Origin: Alteromonas profundi
GTDB lineage: Bacteria; Pseudomonadota; Gammaproteobacteria; Enterobacterales; Alteromonadaceae
Assembly (NCBI RefSeq): GCF_010500865.1
Contig: NZ_JAAAWN010000007.1
Coordinates: 105,609 to 169,608, forward strand
Length of the DNA stretch: 64,000 nucleotides
Reading direction: 5' to 3'
In this document: piece after piece, positions 38,934 to 47,751 of the stretch
Layout: each line of letters opens with the position of its first letter
Numbering within the stretch: position 1 is the stretch's first letter
Made by a program: the position numbers and the translations under genes
Notes under the pieces: generated by a model
Database searches by the model: none
What the model was told of the DNA's origin: nothing
What the model saw: only the letters and a program-made list of their open reading frames with translations

Positions 38934-39427
38934 GCTATGCCTGTCACAATAGTGGGCATGCTATGCCTGTCACAATAGTGGCCATGCTATGCCTGTCACG
39001 ATAGTGGGCATGCTGTGCCTGTCACGATAGTGGCCATGCTATGCCTGTCACGATAGTGGCCATGCTATGCCTGTCACGATAGTGGCCATGCTATGCCTGT
39101 CTCGATAGTGGGCATGCTATGCCTGTCACAATAGTGGGCATGCTATGCCTGTCACGATAGTGGCCAATGCTATGCCTGTCACAATAGTGGGCATGCTATG
39201 CCTGTCTCGATAGGGGGCATGCTATGCCTGTCACAATAGTGGGCATGCTATGACTGTCACGATAGTGGGCATGCTATGCCTGTCACGATAGTGGCCATGC
39301 TATGCCTGTCACGATAGTGGCCATGCTATGCCTGTCACGATAGTGGCCATGCTATGCCTGTCACGATAGTGGCCATGCTATGCCTGTCACGATAGTGGCC
39401 ATGTTATGACTGTCACGATAGTGGTCC
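38934..39427 (+). repeat. Tandem array of about nineteen 26-bp direct repeats
   Basis: Nineteen head-to-tail copies of a 26-bp unit beginning gctatgcctgtcac and ending with gatagtgg(g/c)cat fill this stretch without spacers. One copy (39142-39168) has an extra A and the last is degenerate. Variation is confined to a few positions: cAca(a/g)tag, ctcgatag in two copies (39090, 39195), and ggGcat versus ggCcat. Five consecutive copies (39273-39402) are identical, pointing to recent expansion. Each unit has a short inverted repeat CAC-GATA-GTG, and junctions of the G type form GGCAT-GCT-ATGCC. The unit length is not a multiple of 3, and TAG falls in each copy, so it is non-coding. Confidence 0.97.
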
Positions 39428-39487
39428 CTAACATTTTCCAAATTTGCTACGCTTAGCGAATAATTTGCTAAAGGAAGTAACAGCATC

Positions 39488-40144
39488 ATGTTCAATATGA
39501 ACTTCGACGAACGAATAGTAATTCACACGTTTAGTGAACAATGGCAAGCGTCACCATCGGCTACGGTATGGCGCAAGCCACTTGAGCGTGAAGCCAAAGA
39601 GTCTGGCCATACTACCAGTGTGGTGAAGTATGAGGCAGGCGCAAGCTTTAAGCAGCATAGTCACCCTTATGGTGAAGAAATTTTGGTGTTAGAGGGCGTA
39701 TTTTCCGATGAGCACGGAGACTACCCGAAAGGCACCTATTTACGCAATCCACCGGGCAGTAAGCATAGCCCGTTTAGTAAAGGTGGCTGTGTTATTTTGG
39801 TGAAGCTAAACCAGTTTGATAAACGAGATTTACTCGAAGTAAGGGTGAACACGAACACCACGCCTTGGCTAAAGGGGCAGGGCGGGCTTGAAGTAATGCC
39901 GTTGCATAATTTTGAACATGAGCATGTGGCCTTAGTGAAGTGGCCAGCAGGCGAAGTGTTCAAGCCTCATAAGCATTTTGGTGGAGAAGAGATTTTTGTA
40001 TTATCTGGGGTGTTTAAGGATGAGCGAGGTGAATACCCGCAAGGTACTTGGCTACGTAATCCCCATATGAGCGAACACCACCCGTTCGTAACACAGGAAA
40101 CCATAATTTGGGTGAAAACTGGCCACTTACCGGTGGCACTATAA
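39488..40144 (+). CDS. Double-cupin protein, ChrR-like
   Basis: The 218-residue protein consists of two similar cupin domains. Half one (about 45-110) has FKQHSHPYGEEILVLEGVF and GDYPKGTYLRNPPGSKHSPF; half two (about 150-215) has FKPHKHFGGEEIFVLSGVF and GEYPQGTWLRNPHMSEHHPF. Each has the HxH...E...H metal-ligand pattern. The layout resembles the ChrR-type cupin of anti-sigma factors, but no zinc anti-sigma domain and no adjacent sigma factor is present, so it is a free cupin of unknown substrate. AAGGAAG precedes the ATG. The gene follows the 26-bp repeat array by 60 bp. Confidence 0.85.
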   Translation: MFNMNFDERIVIHTFSEQWQASPSATVWRKPLEREAKESGHTTSVVKYEAGASFKQHSHPYGEEILVLEGVFSDEHGDYPKGTYLRNPPGSKHSPFSKGGCVILVKLNQFDKRDLLEVRVNTNTTPWLKGQGGLEVMPLHNFEHEHVALVKWPAGEVFKPHKHFGGEEIFVLSGVFKDERGEYPQGTWLRNPHMSEHHPFVTQETIIWVKTGHLPVAL

Positions 40145-40264
40145 GGCGCGCTTTAAACACGGGATGTCAACGCTGGATCATGGAACTAAACCGGTGTTAA
40201 CGGGTGGACTCCGTTATTGAATGCTGACATCTAGGGTATTACATGCAGCAATTTAAGTAATAAA

Positions 40265-40290
40265 AAAGGAGGCAATTTAGCCTCCTTTAT
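40265..40290. terminator. Bidirectional terminator between the cupin and AGCS genes
   Basis: AAAGGAGGC (40265-40273) pairs with GCCTCCTTT (40280-40288) around AATTTA, with A/T tracts on both sides. Confidence 0.8.
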
Positions 40291-40315
40291 ATAGATGTGG
40301 TTTGTTATTGCAGCG

Positions 40316-41722
40316 CTATTTCCAAATGCCGTCTTCAGACTGGCCCTGGATCTCGCAATCACCTGTTTTATATTCCACGGTTTCGCCACTGTCTTTCTTT
40401 TTAAAGTAATCTTTGCTGATAGAAACGATAGTAGGTGTCATCCATACAATGGCAATAATATTAATAACCGTCATTAAGCCCAATGCCATATCGGCCATCG
40501 CCCATACTTGCGGTAGGGCAGCTTGTGCACCCCAATAAATCATGCCCAAATAGCCGATGGTATACACAGCACGGCCTATTTTGTTATCCAACTTAAACAT
40601 ATGCAGGTTACTTTCGCCATAAGCATAGTTTGCTACTACCGACGTAAACGCAAACAAGCTAATGGCTGCGGCCACAAAGTCGGTACCGCCTTCACCTAAA
40701 TGACTGCTCATTGCATCTTGCGTTAACCGAATGCCTTCCATTTGGTCGGAACTAGAGCCGCCCGCCAGTAAAATGATAAATGCTGTTGAAGTACACAAAA
40801 TAAGCGTATCAAGAAATACCCCTAGCATTTGTATGTAGCCTTGAGAAACCGGATGGTTTGGATTAGGTACTGCGCTCGCCGCAGCGTGAGGCACCGAGCC
40901 ACTGCCGGCCTCGTTGGAATACAGGCCGCGCTGGATACCATTTTTGATAGCTGCGCCTAATGCGCCTGCCCCTGCTTCTTGAAGCCCAAATGCAGACTTA
41001 ATAATATCTAACAGCATGGCTGGAAGTTCAGAAATATTGATAAAAGTAATAACAAGAGCAACAAGCACGTAGCCTATTCCCATGAAGGGCACGACAAACT
41101 CTGCGAAGCGTGCAATACCTCGTAAGCCGCCCACTACAATTAATGCTGCCAGCGCAATAATCACTATACCTACATATTCACTGGGGAAGTTATACGCGTT
41201 GTTTAAGGCATCGGTAATGGTGTTGGCCTGTACCGCACTAAAAACAAACCCATAGCCGAAGAATAAGCATAGTGAGAATGCTACAGCCAACCAGGTTTTG
41301 TTTAACCCTTGTTTTATGTAGTACGCAGGTCCGCCACGGAATTCGCCGTTTTCATCTCGTACTTTGTACAACTGACCAAGGACACTTTCGGCAAAGCCGG
41401 TGGCCATACCTAATATGGCAATCATCCACATCCAGAAAATAGCCCCTGAGCCACCAAGAGAAATAGCCACAGCTACCCCGGCTAAATTACCTGTGCCTAC
41501 CCGCGCGGATAAACTGGTACACAATGCCTGAAAGGAACTAATGCCTTCTTTGCTTGATGTGGTACTGTTTCTTAATAGGGCAAACATGTGGCCAAAGTGG
41601 CGAAGTTGTACACCACCAAGTTTTACCGTAAACCATATGCCGCAGGCCAAAAGCATAATTATGAGAACTTGCCCGTCGCCCCATAACACATTATTCACTA
41701 ATGAAACGAATTCGTTTATCAC
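40316..41722 (-). CDS. Sodium:alanine/glycine symporter, AGCS family
   Basis: Inner-membrane Na+-coupled amino-acid transporter of 468 residues with about 10-11 hydrophobic helices. Family motifs are clear: FQALCTSLSARVGTGNLAGVAVAI (about 64-87), GGPAYYIKQGL (about 129-139), GLRGIARFAEFVVPFMGIGYV, and NGIQRGLYSNEAGSGSVPHAAA (about 262-283). The C-terminal tail is short and charged. It starts with GTG at 41722 with AAGGAAA upstream. Alanine or glycine is the expected substrate, not proven. The gene stands alone. Confidence 0.93.
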   Translation of the reverse strand: MINEFVSLVNNVLWGDGQVLIIMLLACGIWFTVKLGGVQLRHFGHMFALLRNSTTSSKEGISSFQALCTSLSARVGTGNLAGVAVAISLGGSGAIFWMWMIAILGMATGFAESVLGQLYKVRDENGEFRGGPAYYIKQGLNKTWLAVAFSLCLFFGYGFVFSAVQANTITDALNNAYNFPSEYVGIVIIALAALIVVGGLRGIARFAEFVVPFMGIGYVLVALVITFINISELPAMLLDIIKSAFGLQEAGAGALGAAIKNGIQRGLYSNEAGSGSVPHAAASAVPNPNHPVSQGYIQMLGVFLDTLILCTSTAFIILLAGGSSSDQMEGIRLTQDAMSSHLGEGGTDFVAAAISLFAFTSVVANYAYGESNLHMFKLDNKIGRAVYTIGYLGMIYWGAQAALPQVWAMADMALGLMTVINIIAIVWMTPTIVSISKDYFKKKDSGETVEYKTGDCEIQGQSEDGIWK

Positions 41723-41986
41723 GCACTTTCCTTCGTTATTTTTTTAATAAAGTCTTTCGCTGAACTTATACATCACGCGGCTACAAGGGTGTTGTAGCCT
41801 AACGTCAACGCTACTGGCAAGCTTATTTGTACATACAAAAAGGAAAGACCCAAATTGAGTTAATAAGCAATACTAGCATGACGACTGTCTAAATAAAGCA
41901 ATGAAACACGGTGTATTTATGAAGATTTATGCCGTGTATTAGGAATTTTATGCACTTTACGTACCTTCATCTATATTTTAGGCAAT

Positions 41987-42014
41987 AAAAAACCGCTCAT
42001 AGGAGCGGTTTTTT
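41987..42014 (-). terminator. Terminator at the distal end of the tRNA cluster
   Basis: AAAAAACCGCTC (41987-41998) pairs with GAGCGGTTTTTT (42003-42014) around ATAG, ending the minus-strand tRNA transcript. Confidence 0.9.
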
Positions 42015-42021
42015 AAGAATA

Positions 42022-42097
42022 TGGCTGGGATAGCAGGACTCGAACCTACGAATGGCGGGATCAAAACCCGCTGCCTTACCAACTTGGCTATATCCCA
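42022..42097 (-). tRNA. tRNA-Gln (TTG)
   Basis: 76 nt with CCA encoded. The anticodon stem GCGGG/CCCGC encloses TTTTGAT, giving anticodon TTG. The acceptor stem is TGGGATA/TATCCCA and the T-loop is GTTCGAGTC. It is the last gene of the cluster. Confidence 0.97.
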
Positions 42098-42099
42098 AT

Positions 42100-42184
42100 T
42101 GGTGCGGAAGGAGAGACTTGAACTCTCACGCCGTGAAGCACTGGAACCTAAATCCAGCGTGTCTACCAATTCCACCACTTCCGC
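42100..42184 (-). tRNA. tRNA-Leu (TAG)
   Basis: 85 nt with the long variable arm of tRNA-Leu and encoded CCA. The anticodon loop TTTAGGT gives TAG. Acceptor GCGGAAG/CTTCCGC. It is identical to the other two Leu copies in the cluster. Confidence 0.97.
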
Positions 42185-42218
42185 GTAACTAGGTATTCCC
42201 GAGGGACTATATGAAAGA

Positions 42219-42295
42219 TGGTGGCTACGGCGAGATTCGAACTTGCGACCCCATCATTATGAGTGATGTGCTCTAACCAGCTGAGCTACGTAGCC
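42219..42295 (-). tRNA. tRNA-Met (CAT), elongator type
   Basis: 77 nt, CCA encoded. It starts GGCTACGTAGCTCAG and has CTCATAAT in the anticodon loop, nearly the E. coli metT/metU sequence, so it is elongator tRNA-Met. Confidence 0.96.
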
Positions 42296-42314
42296 TTTCT
42301 TTCATATTTTCAGT

Positions 42315-42342
42315 AAAAAGCCGCTCATGGGAGCGGCTTTTT
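42315..42342 (-). terminator. Internal terminator between the two tRNA blocks
   Basis: AAAAAGCCGCTC (42315-42326) pairs with GAGCGGCTTTTT (42331-42342) around ATGG. It resembles the terminal hairpin at 41987-42014, as if block and terminator were duplicated together. Confidence 0.88.
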
Positions 42343-42348
42343 AGAATT

Positions 42349-42424
42349 TGGCTGGGATAGCAGGACTCGAACCTACGAATGGCGGGATCAAAACCCGCTG
42401 CCTTACCAACTTGGCTATATCCCA
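42349..42424 (-). tRNA. tRNA-Gln (TTG)
   Basis: 76 nt with CCA, sequence identical to the copy at 42022-42097 as far as read. It ends the first (promoter-proximal) tRNA block. Confidence 0.97.
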
Positions 42425-42426
42425 AT

Positions 42427-42511
42427 TGGTGCGGAAGGAGAGACTTGAACTCTCACGCCGTGAAGCACTGGAACCTAAATCCAGCGTGTCTACCAATTCC
42501 ACCACTTCCGC
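42427..42511 (-). tRNA. tRNA-Leu (TAG)
   Basis: 85 nt, long variable arm, anticodon TAG, CCA encoded; identical to the copies at 42100 and 42617. Confidence 0.97.
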
Positions 42512-42536
42512 ATAGACACTAGTTATTTCTCAAAGT

Positions 42537-42612
42537 TGGCTGGGGTAGCAGGACTCGAACCTACGAATGACGGGATCAAAACCCGTTGCCTTACCAACTT
42601 GGCTATACCCCA
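42537..42612 (-). tRNA. tRNA-Gln (TTG), variant copy
   Basis: 76 nt with CCA. The acceptor is TGGGGTA/TACCCCA and the anticodon stem ACGGG/CCCGT, compensated changes relative to the two other Gln copies in the cluster. The anticodon is still TTG. Confidence 0.97.
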
Positions 42613-42616
42613 ACTT

Positions 42617-42701
42617 TGGTGCGGAAGGAGAGACTTGAACTCTCACGCCGTGAAGCACTGGAACCTAAATCCAGCGTGTCTACCAATTCCACCACTTCCG
42701 C
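42617..42701 (-). tRNA. tRNA-Leu (TAG)
   Basis: 85 nt, anticodon TAG, long variable arm, CCA encoded; one of three identical copies. Confidence 0.97.
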
Positions 42702-42737
42702 ATAACTAGACACTCCTAAAAGAGAACATTGAGAAAG

Positions 42738-42814
42738 TGGTGGCTACGGCGAGATTCGAACTTGCGACCCCATCATTATGAGTGATGTGCTCTAACCAGC
42801 TGAGCTACGTAGCC
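42738..42814 (-). tRNA. tRNA-Met (CAT), elongator type
   Basis: 77 nt with CCA; same sequence as the copy at 42219-42295. It is the first gene after the promoter at 42850-42878. Confidence 0.96.
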
Positions 42815-42849
42815 TTCATTTTTCTCTTCCCTCTCAGGAAGTGGCGCGT

Positions 42850-42878
42850 ATTATGCGTATATGACTGTCACCCGTCAA
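42850..42878 (-). promoter_or_regulatory. Strong promoter of the tRNA cluster
   Basis: On the minus strand TTGACG (complement of 42873-42878) and CATAAT (complement of 42850-42855) are 17 bp apart, followed by a GC-rich discriminator (ACGCGCCAC). A GC-rich discriminator is typical of stringently controlled stable-RNA promoters. Confidence 0.75.
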
Positions 42879-42996
42879 CCCCTTTTTTGCTAACTTTTTC
42901 TAAATGCTCAATATGTGTGCGTTGGGGTTAAATTACCATCAAATTATCGCTTTTTATTCACGCTTTTTACTATTTATTGGAGCGAAACCGAATTCG

Positions 42997-43920
42997 TTAC
43001 CACGCACTCGTACTCGCTTTTGTTTGGTAGTAACACACATCTACCGGTCGCGGAGCATGGTCGGTATTGTGGTAAAAAGGGCTGTTTAGGTTACGGGCTA
43101 AGTCTGTTCTTTTTAAGTATTCTTCGTGCGTGGGAAGTTGCATATAATAGGTTTCTGGCGATGCATTTGCACTAACGTTAGCTTTTGTACCTATATAAGA
43201 ACCCGTAATTTTGCTCTCTTTTGTGGGAGCCGCAATAAAGCCACTTTCTTTCTTATCACCACGGGGAAGCTGCTGCAATGCAGGCATACCTGCTACTACT
43301 CGGCCTACTACCGACATATTACGATCTAAATGCCGAGGAGCTTGACCTATCACTATGTAAAACTCTGTACTGCCCGTGTCTTTTTCATTGTCTCGGGCAA
43401 AGGCAACCGTGCCAGGGCAGTGTAACGCCCACATTTTATCCGCAGCTTTATCTATACCCACGGCAAAGCCATGATAAAAACCCGTGGCAGGGGCGAACAT
43501 ATCGTTTTCTTCTACAACCATGGCATCTTTCGCTAAAGGTACAGTGAATTCGGCTGTAAGCAAATCTGTGGCTGGGGTGACGTCATGTGTCTCGTTGCTG
43601 CCCCCTTGCGCGACAAACCCATCTACCACACGGTAAAAATAGCGCTGATTGAAAAAGCCATCCTTTATAAGGTTACGAAAACGGTTTACGTGGTTGGGTG
43701 CAAGTTCAGGCTCAAGGGCAATAGTAACCGGCCCGTAGTGGGTATCTAAGGTAACAATATTGTCAGCAGAAACCTTGTGCCAGTTAACGTCAGCGCTGTG
43801 GGTGAAAAATGGTAGTGAAAGCAATAGCACGAGTAATATATTAACGCGCTTAGTGCACCATATTAAAAGAGGCTTTGTCGAAAATAGCAGTGAGATAGAA
43901 CCAGTGTAGTTTATATTCAT
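42997..43920 (-). CDS. Exported cyclophilin-type peptidyl-prolyl isomerase
   Basis: The 307-residue protein has a long hydrophobic N-terminal signal segment (about 18-42, ending THSAD), so it should be periplasmic or membrane-anchored. The cyclophilin domain (about 53-225) starts TLDTHYGPVTIALEPELAPNHV with KDGFFNQRYFYRVVDGFVAQGG, GTVAFARDNEKDTGSTEFYIVIGQ and DRNMSVVGRVVAGM. The C-terminal 80 residues are extra relative to PpiA/PpiB and are not recognised. It catalyses prolyl cis-trans isomerisation. The start is ATG at 43920, although the ribosome site is weak; ATG or other codons further in would trim the signal region. The gene stands alone. Confidence 0.88.
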   Translation of the reverse strand: MNINYTGSISLLFSTKPLLIWCTKRVNILLVLLLSLPFFTHSADVNWHKVSADNIVTLDTHYGPVTIALEPELAPNHVNRFRNLIKDGFFNQRYFYRVVDGFVAQGGSNETHDVTPATDLLTAEFTVPLAKDAMVVEENDMFAPATGFYHGFAVGIDKAADKMWALHCPGTVAFARDNEKDTGSTEFYIVIGQAPRHLDRNMSVVGRVVAGMPALQQLPRGDKKESGFIAAPTKESKITGSYIGTKANVSANASPETYYMQLPTHEEYLKRTDLARNLNSPFYHNTDHAPRPVDVCYYQTKASTSAW

Positions 43921-44184
43921 GGGCTGTTGTTCTTAGTGAATGAGTCTATGGCGTTTACTTTATAGATAATATGACATCGTTTTTTTAATTAAACAATCTA
44001 CTAGGCTGCTAACTGTCAGGTTTGTTTACAATACATTGTTAAAATTTCTTTAAGTATAAACTTTGTCTATATAGTAACCATTTATGTTTTTGTTTTTAAT
44101 ATGAAATTTTTATCTGGTATGGAGTTTGCTTAAGCGTAGATACTAATGTTGTCTGTTGTCCTTATAAAGCTGTTAAGGTGTATT

Positions 44185-44928
44185 ATGTTTAAAAAAATTG
44201 CGTTTAATCTTGCACTCGTATCAAGTTTAGTTTTTTCTGGGGCTGTTACAGCCACAGCCATCACTTCCCCCTCTCAATATGTATTTAATGACAAAGACGG
44301 TGATACTGACTTTGATAGCGATGACTATTTCAACCCTAACTATTCATACACGCTGTCTGCAAACCAGTTTGATGATAACGGTGGGGCGTTCAACTTATTA
44401 AGTGTTACATTAACGCTTAGTGGTTTTATGGAAGGGCGGTTTGAGCTTGAGAATACGTCGGCAGACAGCGGTTCTGAAGTTGAGGGTTTGATAGCATCTC
44501 TTCTTGCATTATCAACGTCAACTGGTATAGACCTTGTGACGGTATTACCTGAGTTTGCGTTTGAAAGAAGCTTTACCGCTTACGACGGAGCAATAGACTT
44601 TAGTGGAACATCTGGAGATATTGTTTCTGCTTCTCCTGTACCGGTAACAGACTCTGAAACGGTAACTATTACTGATGCTAGCATTCTTGCTTTGTTTATA
44701 GGTACAAGCACTATTGACCTAGATGTGGATGGCGAATCAAATTCAACGCTCTTGACCGACGGTGGTTCTGTTCTCAATCTTGCTAAAGTTTCTTCTGCTG
44801 GAACATTGGATATTTTTTATACGTATGAAAACGCCTCTGTACGCGTTTCTTCCCCGTCTACAATTATGTTATTTGGGCTTTCGCTCGCTCTCATTTCACT
44901 TAGGACTTTTCGCCGATACAAAGTGTGA
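44185..44928 (+). CDS. Secreted protein with PEP-CTERM-like C-terminal sorting signal
   Basis: The 247-residue product starts at the ATG at 44185 (AAGG upstream; an upstream in-frame codon at 44146 is rejected). It has a Sec signal peptide (MFKKIAFNLALVSSLVFSGAVTATA), a Thr/Ser/Asp-rich beta-type body without Cys, and a C-terminal tripartite tail: a short motif SSPST, a hydrophobic helix (IMLFGLSLALISL) and a basic end (RTFRRYKV). This is the layout of exosortase substrates (PEP-CTERM), but the usual PEP tripeptide is replaced by SSPS. Function is unknown; such proteins are usually linked to exopolysaccharide or biofilm. No exosortase gene is in the window. Confidence 0.75.
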   Translation: MFKKIAFNLALVSSLVFSGAVTATAITSPSQYVFNDKDGDTDFDSDDYFNPNYSYTLSANQFDDNGGAFNLLSVTLTLSGFMEGRFELENTSADSGSEVEGLIASLLALSTSTGIDLVTVLPEFAFERSFTAYDGAIDFSGTSGDIVSASPVPVTDSETVTITDASILALFIGTSTIDLDVDGESNSTLLTDGGSVLNLAKVSSAGTLDIFYTYENASVRVSSPSTIMLFGLSLALISLRTFRRYKV

Positions 44929-45043
44929 GTGGGAAGGGGCTCGTTGCTAACAAAGGTTAGGCTGAATAAAACGTCAAGTAACCTTCCACATTCAAGGCTA
45001 CATAATCGCGATTCCTGGTAAACAGTAGCCCTCCAACAGGCAT

Positions 45044-45077
45044 AAAAAAAGCCGATACTCTAGGTATCGGCTTTCTG
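45044..45077. terminator. Bidirectional terminator between the PEP-CTERM-like gene and ychF
   Basis: AAAGCCGATAC (45048-45058) pairs with GTATCGGCTTT (45064-45074) around TCTAG, with an A-run on the left that acts as a T-run for the minus strand. Confidence 0.85.
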
Positions 45078-45138
45078 TATTTAACGAGTTTACACTGGCA
45101 TTAACCGGTGATTTCACACCTAACCTGTTATACCAAGA

Positions 45139-46230
45139 CTACACGTTAAATCTAAAGTGAATAACGTCGCCGTCTTTCACTATGTAGTCTTTACCTTCTA
45201 AGCGCCATTTACCGGCGTCTTTCGCGCCTTGCTCACCATTGTATTCAACAAAATGGTCGTAGCTCACGATTTCCGCACGAATGAAGCCTTTTTCGAAGTC
45301 GGTGTGAATTTTGCCTGCGGCTTGGGGCGCAGTTGACCCTTCAGGGAAGGTCCATGCACGCACTTCTTTTACACCAGCAGTAAAGTATGTTTGCAACGTA
45401 AGTAGATTATAGCCCGCTCGGATAACGCGGTTTAAACCGGGCTCTTCAAGGCCCATATCTTCCATAAACTCATCGCGTTCTTCATCATCTAGTTCGGCAA
45501 TATCCGACTCGATAGATGCGCAAACTGCAACCACTACTGCATTTTCGCCGCTTGCAATCTCTTTTACTTGATCAAGATAAGGGTTGTTCTCGAAGCCTTC
45601 TTCGTCAACATTAGCAATGTACATAGTTGGCTTAAGAGTAAGCATATTCATGTAGCTAATGGCGGCTAATTCTTCTTTAGTCAACGCTAACGCGCGTAGC
45701 AACAAGCCTTCATCTAAGTGCGGCTTAATTTTTTCTAGAACTTTTAGCTCAAACTTCGCATCTGCGTCGCCGCCTTTTGCGCGCTTAGCTACACGGTGAA
45801 GTGCTTTTTCTGTGGTTTCTAAATCGGCAAGGGCAAGCTCAGTGTTGATAACATCAATGTCGTCTTTAGGGCTTACTTTGCCTGCAACGTGCACAATGTT
45901 TTCATCTTCAAAACAGCGTACTACGTGACCAATAGCATCAGTTTCACGGATGTTAGCTAAAAATTTATTACCTAAACCTTCACCTTTTGATGCACCTTCT
46001 ACTAGCCCTGCAATATCAACAAATTCCATGGTGGTTGGAATAACCCGTTGAGGATTTACAATTTCTGCTAGTTTGTCCAAGCGTAGATCCGGAACAGGTA
46101 CTACGCCAGTATTCGGCTCGATGGTACAAAAAGGGAAGTTGGCCGCTTCAATGCCTGCTTTCGTTAGTGCATTAAAGAGTGTCGATTTACCTACATTTGG
46201 TAATCCAACAATACCGCATTTAAAACCCAT
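45139..46230 (-). CDS. ychF: Redox-regulated ATPase YchF (Obg family, TRAFAC)
   Basis: Conserved P-loop ATPase that binds ribosomes and down-regulates the oxidative stress response. The 363-residue product has G1 GLPNVGKST (9-17), the switch I segment [11 protein letters not shown]3 [17 protein letters not shown] (about 72-88), an inserted coiled coil (about 130-190), a NVDEE segment in place of NKxD (ATP specificity), and the C-terminal TGS domain (about 278-361) ending [11 protein letters not shown]. It follows pth by 38 bp in the same orientation, as in E. coli. Confidence 0.98.
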   Translation of the reverse strand: MGFKCGIVGLPNVGKSTLFNALTKAGIEAANFPFCTIEPNTGVVPVPDLRLDKLAEIVNPQRVIPTTMEFVDIAGLVEGASKGEGLGNKFLANIRETDAIGHVVRCFEDENIVHVAGKVSPKDDIDVINTELALADLETTEKALHRVAKRAKGGDADAKFELKVLEKIKPHLDEGLLLRALALTKEELAAISYMNMLTLKPTMYIANVDEEGFENNPYLDQVKEIASGENAVVVAVCASIESDIAELDDEERDEFMEDMGLEEPGLNRVIRAGYNLLTLQTYFTAGVKEVRAWTFPEGSTAPQAAGKIHTDFEKGFIRAEIVSYDHFVEYNGEQGAKDAGKWRLEGKDYIVKDGDVIHFRFNV

Positions 46231-46267
46231 AGTAGGATCCTTGTTTGGAAGTTAGTGGTGCCTAGAC

Positions 46268-46849
46268 TTACCCTTTATGGGAATGTAGTCTATTTTGCGC
46301 TTGTTTGAGGTCGCCCTTAAGTAAAATCTCTGTGCATCGTACGGCTTCGTCGATAGCACTATCTATAGCGGCTTTTTCATCGCTAGGTGGTTTACCTAAG
46401 ACATGGCCGGTTACGCGGCTTTTATGTCCGGGGTGGCCAATACCTATGCGCAAGCGTAAGAAATCTCTATTATTACCCAGTCTTGCCACAATATCTTTAA
46501 TTCCATTTTGACTAGAACTGCCACCTACTTTGTATTTGGCTACGCCAGGGGGTAAGTCGAGTTCATCAAAGGCCACTAAAATTTGTTCGGGTTCAATTCG
46601 GTAAAAGTTGGCGAGTGCCGCTACCGCTTGGCCACTTTTGTTCATAAACGTAGTGGGGTAGAGCAACCTAACGTCTTGACCTGCTATAGTCACACGGGCG
46701 GTTTTTCCGAAAAATTTAGATTCTGCTTTTAGCGGGGTATGGAAGGTGTCGGCAAGTTGGTTTAGAAACCATTCACCGGCATTGTGTCGGGTATTTTCAT
46801 ATTCGGGGCCTGGATTACCCAGGCCCACGATAAGGCGAATATCAGCCAA
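46268..46849 (-). CDS. pth: Peptidyl-tRNA hydrolase Pth
   Basis: Releases tRNA from prematurely ended peptidyl-tRNA. The 193-residue product has [22 protein letters not shown] (in parts, about 6-28, including the catalytic His in TRHNAG), the Asn/Met-containing [15 protein letters not shown] (about 59-73) and the Asp in DELDLPPG (about 94-101), followed by [12 protein letters not shown]. It lies 5 bp after rplY and before ychF, so rplY-pth-ychF are one operon, as in E. coli for pth-ychF. Confidence 0.98.
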   Translation of the reverse strand: MADIRLIVGLGNPGPEYENTRHNAGEWFLNQLADTFHTPLKAESKFFGKTARVTIAGQDVRLLYPTTFMNKSGQAVAALANFYRIEPEQILVAFDELDLPPGVAKYKVGGSSSQNGIKDIVARLGNNRDFLRLRIGIGHPGHKSRVTGHVLGKPPSDEKAAIDSAIDEAVRCTEILLKGDLKQAQNRLHSHKG

Positions 46850-46854
46850 GAGGA

Positions 46855-47487
46855 TTATTCCTCTGTAGCTTCTTCTTCGTCGCCTTCTTCTGTACCAGCT
46901 GCTTTAGGAGCAGGCTTAACAGTTACTACCGCTAGGTCGTGCGCTTCGTCGTCTTTTGCAAGTTCAACTGATGCGATGCCAGCAGGAAGTGTAAGGTCTG
47001 ACAAGTGAACCGTTTGACCCATTTCAACCGCTGCGATATCTACTTCGATATACTCAGGTAGGTCTTTAGGCTGACAAGTTACTTCAATTTCATTTACGTG
47101 GTGCTCAGCAATACCGCCCGCTTTAATTGCTTCAGACTTATCTTCGTTGATGAAGTGAAGTGGAACGTTAGTGTGAACGTCTTGACCTGCAATTACGCGT
47201 TGAAAATCGATGTGAACGATTTTTGGCTTGTACGGGTGACGTTGCATGTCTTTAACTAGTACTTCAACTTCTTTACCGTCTACGTTCAAAGTAAGAACGT
47301 GAGAGTAAAACGCTTCAAAATCAGCAGAGTTGTTGATTTTGTTGTGGTCAAGGGTGATAGAAACAGGTGCTTCATCACCACCGTAAATGATGCCAGGAAG
47401 CTTCTCTTCGCGACGTAGGCGGCGGCTCGCACCTTTCCCTAAGTCTGTACGAACAGACGCTTCATGGTAAAAAACTGACTTAGACAT
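46855..47487 (-). CDS. rplY: 50S ribosomal protein L25, long CTC-type form
   Basis: 5S rRNA-binding ribosomal protein. The 210-residue product is the two-domain form (general stress protein CTC type): N-terminal L25 domain (about 1-95, [22 protein letters not shown] in parts, [20 protein letters not shown]) and C-terminal TL5 domain (about 100-190, [19 protein letters not shown]). It ends with an acidic tail ([11 protein letters not shown]). E. coli has only the short 94-residue form; the long form is usual in Alteromonadales and Pseudomonas. GGAGA precedes the ATG. Confidence 0.95.
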   Translation of the reverse strand: MSKSVFYHEASVRTDLGKGASRRLRREEKLPGIIYGGDEAPVSITLDHNKINNSADFEAFYSHVLTLNVDGKEVEVLVKDMQRHPYKPKIVHIDFQRVIAGQDVHTNVPLHFINEDKSEAIKAGGIAEHHVNEIEVTCQPKDLPEYIEVDIAAVEMGQTVHLSDLTLPAGIASVELAKDDEAHDLAVVTVKPAPKAAGTEEGDEEEATEE

Positions 47488-47687
47488 TATATGTCTCCAA
47501 AATAATATAATTTAAAAGTGCAGGCTTTCGCGACCAAAGCCTACGATGATTTGGTATAACTGGCACCCTAATAGCAGGCAAATATTAAAAATACCCGCTT
47601 AGTAAGCACAGTTAACCAACCCCCAAAATTTAAGGGCGGCGAATTCTACCACTGTGCTCACCAACTTACAATTACATAAGCCTATAA

Positions 47688-47710
47688 AAATAAGGCCTTT
47701 GGCCTTATTT
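47688..47710 (-). terminator. Terminator after the 157-residue lipoprotein gene
   Basis: AAATAAGGCC (47688-47697) pairs with GGCCTTATTT (47701-47710) around TTT; on the minus strand it follows the lipoprotein stop by about 40 bp and precedes rplY. Confidence 0.65.
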
Positions 47711-47751
47711 ATTCGTGCTGAGTACACACCTTATCATCTGCGTACTCCTTT

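Noticed and set aside
38934..39427. CRISPR array
   Set aside because: The repeats are contiguous with no unique spacers and no cas genes are nearby, so it is a tandem repeat.
41978..42178. 66-residue minus-strand frame with MVELVDTLDLGSS
   Set aside because: It is a translation of tRNA-Leu and tRNA-Gln, a well-known spurious frame.
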